Source: Candidatus Latescibacterota bacterium
Lineage (GTDB): Bacteria > Krumholzibacteriota > Krumholzibacteriia > JACNKJ01
Direction: 5' to 3'
Assembly: GCA_020633725.1 (NCBI GenBank)
Contig: JACKDC010000002.1
Span: 124,001-188,000, forward strand
DNA: 64,000 nucleotides
The notes under the pieces are model-generated. The model had not been told where the DNA came from. It saw only the letters and a program-made list of their open reading frames with translations, and did not search any database. The position numbers and the translations under genes were made by a program. This document shows positions 9,387 to 16,949 of this stretch, piece after piece. Within the stretch, counting starts at the first letter, position 1, and every line of letters begins with the position of its first letter.

Positions 9387-10814
9387 CTAGGACAGGTCGC
9401 GCATCAGCGCCAACCAGGATTCGTAGCGTCGCTTGAGGGCGGGGTCGTCGACGGGGTCGATGCGGCGGAACGGGGCGCGCGACCAGCCGGACGGGCGGCC
9501 CGCGGCCAGGTAGGCGACGCCCCGCGCGGTGGCCTCGGGATCCGCCGCGACCTCCACCGGGAGGCCGCAGAGGGCGGCGAGCCGAGCGCAGAGCGCCGTG
9601 GACCGGGTGAGGCCGCCCGAGAGGCGGAGCGTCCGCAGCGGCGGGCCGGCGGCGGCGAGGAGGTCGAGATTCGTGCGCAGCATGAAGAGGATGCTCTCGG
9701 CCAGGCCGGTGGCGAGGCGGTCGGGGTCCCGCGGGCCGGTCTCGGCGGCGTGGGTGCTCACGTCATGCCGCCACCAGGGGGAGCCCAGCCCGCCCACGGC
9801 GTTGATCACGATCTCGGGTTCGCGCACGCGAGTGAGCAGCGCATCGAGCCGCGGCGCCACGGGCGCGAGGTCCCAGTATTCCTCGGCCCAGTCGAACGCC
9901 GCGCCGGCGCCGTTCACGGTGCCCTCCACGAGATAGCTGGCGTCGTCCGCCGCGCTGTCGGCCACGCCGCGCAGGAGGCCGTCGTCCGCGTCGAGGTTCG
10001 GCGCGGGCGACGTGCGCAGCGCGAAGGCGCCGGTGCCGAGGTTGACCAGGGCGACGTCCTCCGGCAGCGGGCCGTCGGCGAAGACGGCGGCGTTCTGGTC
10101 GCCGGTGAGGGCGGCGATGCGGACGCCGCCGCGCCACTGCGGCGAGGGCAGCCGTCCGTGGGGGAAACGGATCGGCCAGCAGGCGGGCAGCGCCTCGGGC
10201 GGAAGGCCGAAGCGCTCGATCAGCGTTGGATCCCAGTCGCGCGTGGCGAGATTCCAGAGCAGCGTGCGGGAGGCGTTGGCGTGATCGACGGCGCAGGGCG
10301 CCTCCTTCGCGAGCCCGGCCAGCAGCCAGGCGGCCAGTGGCCCCATGGCGAGGCGCCCCGCCCGCGCGGCTTCCCGCACCGCGGGCAGCTGGTCGAGGCA
10401 CCAGGCCAGCTTGCTGGCGCCGTAGTGGGGCGAGAGGCGCAGGCCGGTGCGTCGCGCGATCTCGGCGGCGCAGCCGGCGTGGGGTTCGAGGCGATCGGCC
10501 GCGCGGGTGTCCTGCCAGCTCAGCACGGGCGACAGCGGGACGAGCCGCTCGCGGTCCCAGCAGACCACGCTGCTGCGCTGCACCGCGATGCCGCAGGCGA
10601 CGGGCGCCGACGGCGCGGCGGCGAGGACTTCGTCGATCGCGTCGTGGGCCAGTCGCAGCATGAGCTCGGGCTGCTGTTCGACCCGGCCCGCCCCGGGCCG
10701 GGTGAGCCTCAGGATTCGCTCGCTGTAGTCGAGCACCCGCCCGCGCGAATCCAGCAGGACGGCGCGAAGGCTGCTCGTGCCGCAATCCAGGGCCAGGAGG
10801 CAGGAATCGTCCAT
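9387..10814 (-). CDS. FGGY-family carbohydrate kinase, probably glycerol kinase
   Basis: The 475-residue product begins MDDSCLLALDCGTSSLRAVL, the phosphate-1 motif of the FGGY fold. GIAVQRSSVVCWDRE and LSWQDTRAADRL (about 80-115) resemble the glycerol kinase blocks GITNQRETTVVWD and IVWQDTR; LTGDQNAAVF and LRLSGGLTRS are further FGGY motifs. Glycerol kinase is the best guess because the neighbours act on glycerophosphodiesters and glycerol 3-phosphate, but xylulokinase-like or other sugar kinase activity cannot be excluded. The ATG at 10814 has no ribosome-binding site; instead a promoter-like pair ends six bases before it, so it may also be read from a leaderless mRNA in addition to the operon transcript. 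Confidence 0.85.
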   Translation of the reverse strand: MDDSCLLALDCGTSSLRAVLLDSRGRVLDYSERILRLTRPGAGRVEQQPELMLRLAHDAIDEVLAAAPSAPVACGIAVQRSSVVCWDRERLVPLSPVLSWQDTRAADRLEPHAGCAAEIARRTGLRLSPHYGASKLAWCLDQLPAVREAARAGRLAMGPLAAWLLAGLAKEAPCAVDHANASRTLLWNLATRDWDPTLIERFGLPPEALPACWPIRFPHGRLPSPQWRGGVRIAALTGDQNAAVFADGPLPEDVALVNLGTGAFALRTSPAPNLDADDGLLRGVADSAADDASYLVEGTVNGAGAAFDWAEEYWDLAPVAPRLDALLTRVREPEIVINAVGGLGSPWWRHDVSTHAAETGPRDPDRLATGLAESILFMLRTNLDLLAAAGPPLRTLRLSGGLTRSTALCARLAALCGLPVEVAADPEATARGVAYLAAGRPSGWSRAPFRRIDPVDDPALKRRYESWLALMRDLS

Positions 10815-10820
10815 GGCGCG

Positions 10821-10849
10821 AGTATGCCGCGGAAAGCGGCCGCCGTCGA
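10821..10849 (-). promoter_or_regulatory. Candidate internal leaderless promoter of the FGGY kinase gene
   Basis: On the minus strand, TCGACG (10849-10844) and CATACT (10826-10821) are 17 bases apart. The -10 box ends six bases before the ATG at 10814, which would place the first transcribed base at the start codon. Confidence 0.4.
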
Positions 10850-10864
10850 GGGGGCGTGGGCCGT

Positions 10865-12079
10865 CTACTTCGCGGGCAGCGGGAGGGGCTCGGCGGCGCC
10901 GCCGAGCCCGCGCGCCGGCACGCGAATGCGCAGGCAGACGAAGAACCCGCCCAGCGCGATCGCCGCGGCGATCAGGAACACCCAGCGGTAGCCCCAGGCG
11001 TCCCAGATGTAGCCGGACAGCACCGGCAGGCTCATGGCCACCGCATGGTCGATGGTGATGCCGAGCGAGATGGTGGGCGTGATGTCCTTCGGGTCCTTCG
11101 CGATCTTCTTGAGGTAGGTGGTGCGCGCCACGCGCAGCGCGAAGAGCAGCTGGTCGAGCACGTAGGCCGCGTAGAGCAGGCGCAGGTCCCAGGGTTCGGA
11201 CAGGACGTCGCTGGCGAAGGCATAGATCAGGCAGACGAGGAGGAGGAAGAGCTCGTCCACGGCGAGGACCGCGCGCTCGCCGAGCCAGTCGATCACGTCG
11301 CCCAGCAGCGGCCGCAGCACCACGCCCAGGGTCGCCGCGACGAAGTAGAGCAGCGCCATGGTGGACACCGGCACGCCGTGCAGCGCGACCAGCACCCAGG
11401 AGCCGAAGACCAGGAAAATCTGCTTGCGGATGCCGAAGAGCGCGCTGATCGCATAGAAGAGCCCGTACTCCTTGCGGTAGACCAGGCGCCTGCTGCGCGC
11501 CTCGCCGCGCCCCGTGTGCAGGCGCAGGTAGAAGCCGCCGGCGATGAGGGCTAGTGCGGCCGCGATCACGTAGAACAGGCCGAAGTCGTTGCCGCGCAGC
11601 TTGGCCAGCGCGAAGACCAGGCTCACGCCGAGGATGGTGCCCAGGTTGCGCGCGCCGCCGAGCTGGCCCAGGCGTCGTCCTTCGCCGCCCTCCTTGGCCA
11701 GGCGCAGGCCGATGGGGCCGTCCACCGCGAAGAGGATGTGGTCGCCGAGCGACCACAGCGCCACCCAGACCACCAGCAAAGCGGTGCTCGGCGCGAGGTG
11801 GCCGAGGCCGACGGCGCCGGCGGCGGCGCAGAGCATGGCCAGGCCGGCCATCTTCGTCTCGCGCATGGCCAGAGAGAGCAGGCCGACCACGCCCACCAGC
11901 AGGAAGCCCGGCAGTTCGCGGGGGAACTCGAGCCAGCCGCGGGCCTCGGCGCCGAAGCCGTGGACCTCGGCGAGGTAGTTGTTGAGCGTGGAGGCGAAGA
12001 TCCCGCTGGCCGCGCCGAAGAACAGCGTGGCCCCCAGGAGTCGCAGGATTTCCCGGCGGTGGGCGGTGAGGGTGGGCAT
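10865..12079 (-). CDS. Major facilitator superfamily transporter
   Basis: The 404-residue product has about twelve hydrophobic segments, with a central cytoplasmic loop near residue 200 (RLHTGRGEARSRRLVYRKEYG) that splits it into two halves. The loop after TM2 (LSLAMRETKMAG) stands where MFS proteins carry the GxxxDRxxRR motif, but it is degenerate. Substrate is unknown; because the gene leads an operon with glycerophosphodiesterase, FGGY kinase and G3P dehydrogenase, a glycerol- or glycerophosphodiester-related solute is a reasonable inference. The ATG at 12079 has no Shine-Dalgarno sequence, but TTGCCG-17-TACTCT ends six bases before it, which supports this start on a leaderless mRNA. Confidence 0.85.
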   Translation of the reverse strand: MPTLTAHRREILRLLGATLFFGAASGIFASTLNNYLAEVHGFGAEARGWLEFPRELPGFLLVGVVGLLSLAMRETKMAGLAMLCAAAGAVGLGHLAPSTALLVVWVALWSLGDHILFAVDGPIGLRLAKEGGEGRRLGQLGGARNLGTILGVSLVFALAKLRGNDFGLFYVIAAALALIAGGFYLRLHTGRGEARSRRLVYRKEYGLFYAISALFGIRKQIFLVFGSWVLVALHGVPVSTMALLYFVAATLGVVLRPLLGDVIDWLGERAVLAVDELFLLLVCLIYAFASDVLSEPWDLRLLYAAYVLDQLLFALRVARTTYLKKIAKDPKDITPTISLGITIDHAVAMSLPVLSGYIWDAWGYRWVFLIAAAIALGGFFVCLRIRVPARGLGGAAEPLPLPAK

Positions 12080-12085
12080 GGCGAC

Positions 12086-12114
12086 AGAGTAGGGCAGGCC
12101 GCGGGCGGCGGCAA
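12086..12114 (-). promoter_or_regulatory. Candidate leaderless promoter of the MFS-glycerol operon
   Basis: On the minus strand, TTGCCG (12114-12109) and TACTCT (12091-12086) are separated by 17 bases. Six bases separate the -10 from the ATG at 12079. The absence of a ribosome-binding site fits transcription starting at the ATG. Confidence 0.45.
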
Positions 12115-12234
12115 GCGAGGGAAGCCGCACTTTTTTTGCGGCGCGGGGAGGGCGCATCGTTCCTGGTGGCTCCTCGGCGTTGCTCATTAGTTCGTTGGTG
12201 GCGATTCATGGAGAGTCGAACAGAAAACAGGGGC

Positions 12235-12263
12235 TTATCAGACGGCGGCGAACCTGCCATACT
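12235..12263 (+). promoter_or_regulatory. Candidate promoter of the DNRLRE lipoprotein gene
   Basis: TTATCA (12235-12240) and CATACT (12258-12263) are separated by 17 bases. This would give a 5' leader of about 50 nt before the ATG at 12319. Confidence 0.35.
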
Positions 12264-12318
12264 CACGCTCGCTTCGACAGCAACCCGGTCCCCTGAAACC
12301 CACCTGGAGATGACATCT

Positions 12319-13272
12319 ATGCGTAGGATCGAGTCCCTCCTGCTTCTTCTGCTCATGGCTGCGTTCGCGATGACGGGCTGCAGCCAGCAGGGCGGCGTCA
12401 CGTCGCCCGCCGGCCCCGACGGCACGAGCCCGATGGCGAGCTCCCCGCTCTTCGGCTACGCGCTGCCCGACGGCGCCACCCTGACCAGCGCGACGTTGAA
12501 CCTCTTCATCGTCGACGCGACCTACATGAACGTGGACGTCTTCCGCGCCACCCGCGACTGGGACGAGGCCACGACGACCTGGAACAGCTTCAACCTCCAC
12601 GACGGCGGCGCCTACGACCCGACCGTGCTGGGCAGCTTCGCCACCCAGCCGGGCGGCGTGTATGCGAGCGTGGATGTCACCGCCCAGGTGCAGGCCTGGA
12701 TGGACGGCGTCGACGAGAACCTGGGCTTCGTGCTGCTGCAGCGCCCGGAGTTCAGCTCGCGCACCGAGTACTACAGCCGCGAGCGCGGTGAGAACATCCC
12801 CTTCCTCGAGCTGACGTACATGGTGAATGGCCAGTCCGTCACCGAGACGATCGATCCCCTGGCGGACACCCAGATCAACGAGGAGTCCCCGGACACGGCC
12901 TTCGGCCTCTTCGACAAGCTCTACACCGGCTGGCGGAACCAGCTCGAGAAGGAGACCCTGATCCGCTTCGATCTGGACGTGCTGCCTCCGGGTGACGGCG
13001 GCGACGACTGCGGCGACCACAACGGCGACTGCGATGGCCACGATGGCGATTGCGACGGCCACGACGGCGGTCATGACGGCGATTGCGATGGCCACGACGG
13101 CGGCTGGTGGGGCTGGGGCCAGGGCGGCCATCACAGCGGCGGCAACCACGGCGGCGGCAACGACTGCGGCGGCAACGGTGGTCACGATGGCGGTGGCAAC
13201 CACGGCGGCGGCTGGGGTGGCAACGGCGGCCATGGCGGCGGTGGTCACGGCGGAGGCCACGGCGGCTGTTAG
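12319..13272 (+). CDS. DNRLRE-domain lipoprotein with Gly/His/Asp-rich tail
   Basis: I use ATG 12319, nine bases after GGAG; an ATG three codons earlier is possible. The 317-residue product has a lipoprotein signal (MRRIESLLLLLLMAAFAMTGC, Cys21). Residues about 35-225 form a DNRLRE-type beta domain: LTSATLNLFIVDATYMNVDVFRATRDWDE, TTWNSF, VTAQVQAWMDG and LLQRPEF are its usual blocks, known from secreted proteins where this domain packs against cell-wall or surface modules. From about residue 230 the chain turns into near-repeats of DGDCDGHDG and then GGGNHGGG, ending in Cys. The tail is low complexity and could bind metal ions; that is inference. It is a monocistronic gene followed by an inverted repeat and a strong terminator. 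Confidence 0.82.
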   Translation: MRRIESLLLLLLMAAFAMTGCSQQGGVTSPAGPDGTSPMASSPLFGYALPDGATLTSATLNLFIVDATYMNVDVFRATRDWDEATTTWNSFNLHDGGAYDPTVLGSFATQPGGVYASVDVTAQVQAWMDGVDENLGFVLLQRPEFSSRTEYYSRERGENIPFLELTYMVNGQSVTETIDPLADTQINEESPDTAFGLFDKLYTGWRNQLEKETLIRFDLDVLPPGDGGDDCGDHNGDCDGHDGDCDGHDGGHDGDCDGHDGGWWGWGQGGHHSGGNHGGGNDCGGNGGHDGGGNHGGGWGGNGGHGGGGHGGGHGGC

Positions 13273-13280
13273 TTGCGCTC

Positions 13281-13334
13281 GTGGGCCCTTTGCCTCGCTT
13301 CGCACTTCGTGAGGCGCTCGGCCAAAGGGCCCAC
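13281..13334. repeat. 12-bp inverted repeat (GTGGGCCCTTTG...CAAAGGGCCCAC)
   Basis: The arms at 13281-13292 and 13323-13334 are perfectly complementary. The 30-base interval itself holds a short inner GCCTC/GAGGC pair (13292-13296 and 13311-13315). It starts nine bases after the stop of the DNRLRE lipoprotein gene and precedes the terminator. It may be a second transcript-end hairpin. Confidence 0.7.
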
Positions 13335-13355
13335 TCGCTAGCTCGGCAGAGAAAG

Positions 13356-13383
13356 AAGGGGGAGCCACGAGGCTCCCCCTTTG
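13356..13383 (+). terminator. Rho-independent terminator after the DNRLRE lipoprotein gene
   Basis: An 11-bp stem (AAGGGGGAGCC / GGCTCCCCCTT) with an ACGA loop is followed by T. The stem begins and ends in A/T pairs, so it can act in either direction. Confidence 0.8.
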
Positions 13384-13488
13384 TCATTCCCCGATTCCCC
13401 CAATCTCCACGCCGTCTTTATCTCCCCGTCACGGCCGCGGGCTAGTCTATCCCTGCCTGGAAGCAACCTGAGAGCCCGGAGGTCCCCC

Positions 13489-14220
13489 GTGTCAGCCGCC
13501 CCCGACAGCTCGCGCCTCGACAGCCTTGAGAGCGGCGCGCTGGACTGGGGGGTCTCCGGGCGACGCCTGACCGGCGAGCATCCTCTTCCGTTCGAAGCAT
13601 TCAGCGGGGGCGACGTCGCAGGCGTCGCCCCCGTCCCGCCTTCCGGGCCGCTGCTCGCCCCGGCGCTCTGGGTGTCGGTGCTGCTGAACCCGCCGCTGGC
13701 CAGCGCCGCGGCGATCCTGCTCGCCGCCCGCGCGGGCGGCGACCGCCTCCCCTGGACGGCCCTGCTCCTGCTGCTGGCCGTCTTTGCGCCCCTGGCGCAC
13801 ACGCTGTGGCTTCATCGCTCAGGCCGCATCACGGACCTCGACATCAGCGCGCGTCACGAGCGCTTGAAGCCCCTCTTCACCGCTGCAGCCAGTCTGGGGC
13901 TGGCCTGGCTCCTACTCAGACACGGCGTCGCCTCGGCACTGATGATGGACCTCGCCACCGCCTTCTGGCTGCAGACGCTTTTTCTCCTCGCCGTGTTGCC
14001 CGCCTGGCGGCTCAGCTTGCACGTGCTCGCCGTCGTAAACGCCACCCTGCTGCTGGGCGGGCTGACCGGCCTCTGGCCGGCCCTGATCCTCATTCCCCTC
14101 GTGGCCGCCTCGCGGCTGCGCCTGCGCCGCCACACTCCCCTCGAGGTGGTGGGCGGCGCCCTGACCGGCCTCGCCGGCATGCTGCCGGTGCTCGTGGTTC
14201 ACGCGTCCCGCCTGGGCTAG
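13489..14220 (+). CDS. PAP2-like integral membrane protein
   Basis: The start is GTG 13489, six bases after GGAGG; the 243-residue product begins VSAAPDSSRLDSLESG. About six hydrophobic helices follow. Near residue 125 it has SGRITDLDISARHERLKPL, and near residue 215 it has RRHTPLEVVGGALTG. The spacing and the His-Thr-Pro-x-Glu-Val-x-x-Gly block resemble the last motif of PAP2-type lipid phosphatases, in which that His takes part in catalysis. I do not see the first PAP2 motif (KxxxxxxRP), so catalysis may be lost or the relationship distant. It stands alone between a terminator and sfsA. Confidence 0.7.
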   Translation: MSAAPDSSRLDSLESGALDWGVSGRRLTGEHPLPFEAFSGGDVAGVAPVPPSGPLLAPALWVSVLLNPPLASAAAILLAARAGGDRLPWTALLLLLAVFAPLAHTLWLHRSGRITDLDISARHERLKPLFTAAASLGLAWLLLRHGVASALMMDLATAFWLQTLFLLAVLPAWRLSLHVLAVVNATLLLGGLTGLWPALILIPLVAASRLRLRRHTPLEVVGGALTGLAGMLPVLVVHASRLG

Positions 14221-14327
14221 CGGCATTCGGCGCTGGCCGAACCCCGACGATCCTGCTATCCTGCCTGTGGCGTCCGCGGAGGGGACACCTTTCTGCGTGC
14301 TCCCTTTCGCATCGCCTCATCCAGTTG

Positions 14328-14352
14328 CCCTGGCGTTCCTTGAGCGCCAGGG
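14328..14352. repeat. 8-bp inverted repeat upstream of sfsA
   Basis: CCCTGGCG (14328-14335) and CGCCAGGG (14345-14352) flank a nine-base loop. There is no T-run after it. It lies between the PAP2-like gene and sfsA and could be a weak end-of-transcript hairpin or part of the sfsA leader. Confidence 0.5.
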
Positions 14353-14380
14353 TTCGTCATCTTGAGTCGGGGGATCTCCG

Positions 14381-15088
14381 CTGCAGTTTCCTGCGCCACT
14401 GGTGCCGGGCCGGCTCGTCGGCCGCGAGAAACGCTTCTTCGCGCACGTGGTCCTCGACGACGGCCGCCGCGTCACCGCCCACTGCCCCAACACCGGCAGC
14501 ATGCTGGGCTGCGCCGAGCCCGGCAGCCGGGTCTGGCTGAGCCCGGCCGACGACCCCCGCCGCAAGCTCGCCTGGACCTGGGAGCTGGTGGAGGCGGGCA
14601 CGCCGCCGTCGCTCGTGGGTATCAACACCCTGCGCGCGAACCGGCTGGCGCGGGAGGGTCTCGAGGCCGGCGCCGTGCCGCAACTCGCCGGCTTCGCCCG
14701 TCTCCGTGCCGAGGCGAGTCCGGTCAGGGGCACGCGCTTCGACTTCCTGCTGGAGTGGGAGCCAGCGCGGCGGCTGTGGCTGGAGGTGAAGAGCGTCACC
14801 CTGGCCGAGGGGCGGCGGGCGCTCTTCCCCGATGCGGTGACGGCCCGCGGCCTGAAGCATCTGGACGAGCTCGTCGCGCGGATCGAGGCCGGCGACGAGG
14901 CCGCCCTGCTTTTCGTCGTGCAGCGGGAGGACTGCGACGCCTTCGCGCCGGCCGACGCCATCGACCCCGCCTATGGCCGGGCGCTGCGCGCTGCGCGGGC
15001 GGCGGGTGTCAGGCTGCTGGTGCATCGCCTCGGGCTCTCCCCCGAGGGCCTGAACTTCGGCCCGGCGCTGCCCCTCGCCGACTTGTGA
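14381..15088 (+). CDS. sfsA: DNA/RNA nuclease SfsA family protein, probable CTG start
   Basis: The 235-residue product matches SfsA throughout: YKRF-like block REKRFFAHV, TAHCPNTGSMLGCAEPGS, INTLRANRL, FDFLLEW, WLEVKSVTLAEG, LFPDAVTARGLKHL and SPEGLNFG. E. coli SfsA has 234 residues and begins MEFSPPL. Reading upstream in frame here gives LQFPAPLVPGRL before the first GTG at 14402, preceded by a stop at 14363. So the family N-terminus is encoded but begins with CTG (14381), six bases after GGGGGA. The conventional alternative is GTG 14402, seven codons shorter and without the conserved FxxPL block. SfsA was first linked to sugar-fermentation control and carries a nuclease-like fold. Confidence 0.88.
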   Translation: MQFPAPLVPGRLVGREKRFFAHVVLDDGRRVTAHCPNTGSMLGCAEPGSRVWLSPADDPRRKLAWTWELVEAGTPPSLVGINTLRANRLAREGLEAGAVPQLAGFARLRAEASPVRGTRFDFLLEWEPARRLWLEVKSVTLAEGRRALFPDAVTARGLKHLDELVARIEAGDEAALLFVVQREDCDAFAPADAIDPAYGRALRAARAAGVRLLVHRLGLSPEGLNFGPALPLADL

Positions 15089-15111
15089 CCGTCGCGAGCC
15101 TCTGCTATCAC
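15083..15111 (+). promoter_or_regulatory. Candidate promoter for tamA-tamB
   Basis: TTGTGA (15083-15088, overlapping the sfsA stop) and TATCAC (15106-15111) are separated by 17 bases. The expected leader is about 23 nt and holds GGGAG seven bases before the GTG at 15141. Confidence 0.35.
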
Positions 15112-15140
15112 CGTTGGGACCCCGGACCGGGAGCCGATTC

Positions 15141-16949
15141 GTGCGCTGGCGTCCTCTCCTGATCCTGCTGCTGCTTGCGGCCACGGCCCGCGCCGACGAC
15201 GGCGCCCGCTACCGCGGCTGGACGCTCACCGCGCTCACCCTGACCGTCGACCCGGGCGCTCCCGATGTCGCGCGCCGCGAGGCCACGGCCCTGCTGGAGG
15301 CCGCCAAGCCCGGCCTCGCCCTGGCCAGCTCGGGCGGGCTCTTCAGCCGACGCCATCCCGACTTCACGCCCGCGCTGCTCGAGGCCGACCGCCGCCGCCT
15401 GTCGCTCTACCTCGCACGGCGCGGCTTTCCGCGCGCGACGATCACGCCCAGCTTCACGCCGGCGGCGCGCGGCCGCCGGCTGGCCCTCACCCTCGGCGTT
15501 CGCCCCGGGCCCATGGCCCGCGTCACCGATCTCGTGCTCAGCGGACTGCCCCCGGACTACGCAGCCTTCGGCGACTCGCTGGCCCGCGCCGCGGCCGACG
15601 GCCGCCGCTTCAGCGAGGAGCGCCTGGCGGTGATCACCACCGCGGTGGGGGATCGCCTGCGCGCTGGCGGCTACGCGGCGCTCGTGGTGGAGGCCGGCGT
15701 CACCCCGCTGGACTCCACGCGCGTGCGGCTCGACCTCGCCGTCACCCCGGGTGATCGCTACGTCTTCGGCGCCCCCCGCGTGAGCGGCGTTCCCGCGGAT
15801 CTCGAGCGGCTCGCGGCGTCCCACCTACGCGTGCTCACAGGCAAGGGCTACGCGCCGTCGCTCATGGCGCGCGCGCAGAACGACCTGCGGACGCTCCAGC
15901 TCTTCCGCCGCATCGACCTGCGCGACGAACCCGCCGCCGGCGACAGCCTCGCCGTGCTCGCCGAACTGGCGCCGCGCAAGCCGCGCAGCACGTCGGCCAG
16001 CGTTGGCACCTGGTCGGACCACCCCTTCCGCGTGCGCGCGGCCTGGGAGCACCGCAACCTCTTCGGCGGCGGCCGCGGCCTGCGCCTGCGGGGCGCGTGG
16101 TCGCCCGAGCAGCAGCAGGGCGGCGTGGACGTCTGGTGGCCGGGCCTGCCGCGCCCGCGCACGACGAGCTCGCTGGGCCTCGCCTACGTGGCCGAGCGCG
16201 AGGCGAGCTACCACCAGGACACCGCGACGCTCGAGGCCGCCCTGCTCATCCGCCCGTGGACCGACACGCCGACCCAGTGGCGCCCCTCGCTCAGCGTGGG
16301 CTACGTGCGCGCCGACCCCAGCAGCACGGCCGAACAGGCCTTCGAGGCGGGCGACGGTCTGCTGTCCATCCTCGCGCTGGACGCGAGCCGCGACGGCAGC
16401 GACGATCCCCTCGAACCCAGCCGCGGCACGCGCCTGCAGGCGCGCGCGGAGTACTCGCCGGCGGGGGTTCTCTCCGACTACCCCTTCGCCAGCGGCGAGG
16501 CGCAGGCCGTGGCCTACGCCACCCTCGCGCGCTTCACGCTGGCCGCGCGCGTGGCGGGCGGGCTGGCGTCGCCGCTGGGCGACGCGACGCGCCTCCTGCC
16601 GGGCAAGCGGCTCTTCGCCGGCGGGGCGAGCTCCATGCGCGGCTACCGCCGACGCGAGCTGGGTCCGCGGGACGCGTCGGACGACCCGCTCGGCGGCCGC
16701 GTGCGGCTGCTCGCGGGCCTCGAGCTGCGACGTCCGCTGCTGGGCCGCGTCGGCCTCGCGCTCTTTGCCGACGCGGGGCAGGTCTGGGAGCGTCCGCGCG
16801 ATCTGCGACTCGGCGAGCTGGCCGTGGCCGTGGGGCCGGGCCTGCTCGTCTCGACGCCCGTGGGCGCCCTGCGCGGCGACTTCGCCTTCAACCTGCGCGA
16901 CGCGCCCGACCGCTGGCTCTTCCACTTCAGCGTGGGTCATCCATGGTAG
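15141..16949 (+). CDS. tamA: TamA-like Omp85 outer-membrane protein
   Basis: The 602-residue product starts at GTG 15141, seven bases after GGGAG, and opens with a signal peptide (VRWRPLLILLLLAATARA). The N-terminal half holds POTRA-like alternating domains (LSLYLARRGFPRATITPSF, GDRLRAGGYAALVVEAGV). The C-terminal half is a 16-strand-type barrel with the Omp85 blocks LFAGGASSMRGYRRRELGP (the conserved loop 6 [V/I]RG[Y/F]) and ends RWLFHFSVGHPW with an aromatic last residue, the usual barrel-assembly signal. TamA inserts or assists outer-membrane proteins with TamB. The next gene is tamB, overlapping by seven bases, which makes the assignment firm. Confidence 0.9.
   Translation: MRWRPLLILLLLAATARADDGARYRGWTLTALTLTVDPGAPDVARREATALLEAAKPGLALASSGGLFSRRHPDFTPALLEADRRRLSLYLARRGFPRATITPSFTPAARGRRLALTLGVRPGPMARVTDLVLSGLPPDYAAFGDSLARAAADGRRFSEERLAVITTAVGDRLRAGGYAALVVEAGVTPLDSTRVRLDLAVTPGDRYVFGAPRVSGVPADLERLAASHLRVLTGKGYAPSLMARAQNDLRTLQLFRRIDLRDEPAAGDSLAVLAELAPRKPRSTSASVGTWSDHPFRVRAAWEHRNLFGGGRGLRLRGAWSPEQQQGGVDVWWPGLPRPRTTSSLGLAYVAEREASYHQDTATLEAALLIRPWTDTPTQWRPSLSVGYVRADPSSTAEQAFEAGDGLLSILALDASRDGSDDPLEPSRGTRLQARAEYSPAGVLSDYPFASGEAQAVAYATLARFTLAARVAGGLASPLGDATRLLPGKRLFAGGASSMRGYRRRELGPRDASDDPLGGRVRLLAGLELRRPLLGRVGLALFADAGQVWERPRDLRLGELAVAVGPGLLVSTPVGALRGDFAFNLRDAPDRWLFHFSVGHPW

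Noticed and set aside
12125..12141. CCGCA...TGCGG hairpin with a T-rich loop upstream of the MFS operon
   Set aside because: The T-run is in the loop rather than after the stem and the stem is only five pairs, so it is not a convincing terminator.
10815..12425. N-terminal extension of the FGGY kinase frame by more than 500 residues
   Set aside because: The extension lies over the MFS transporter gene in another frame and is Arg/Pro/Ala-rich. The kinase motif begins right at ATG 10814.
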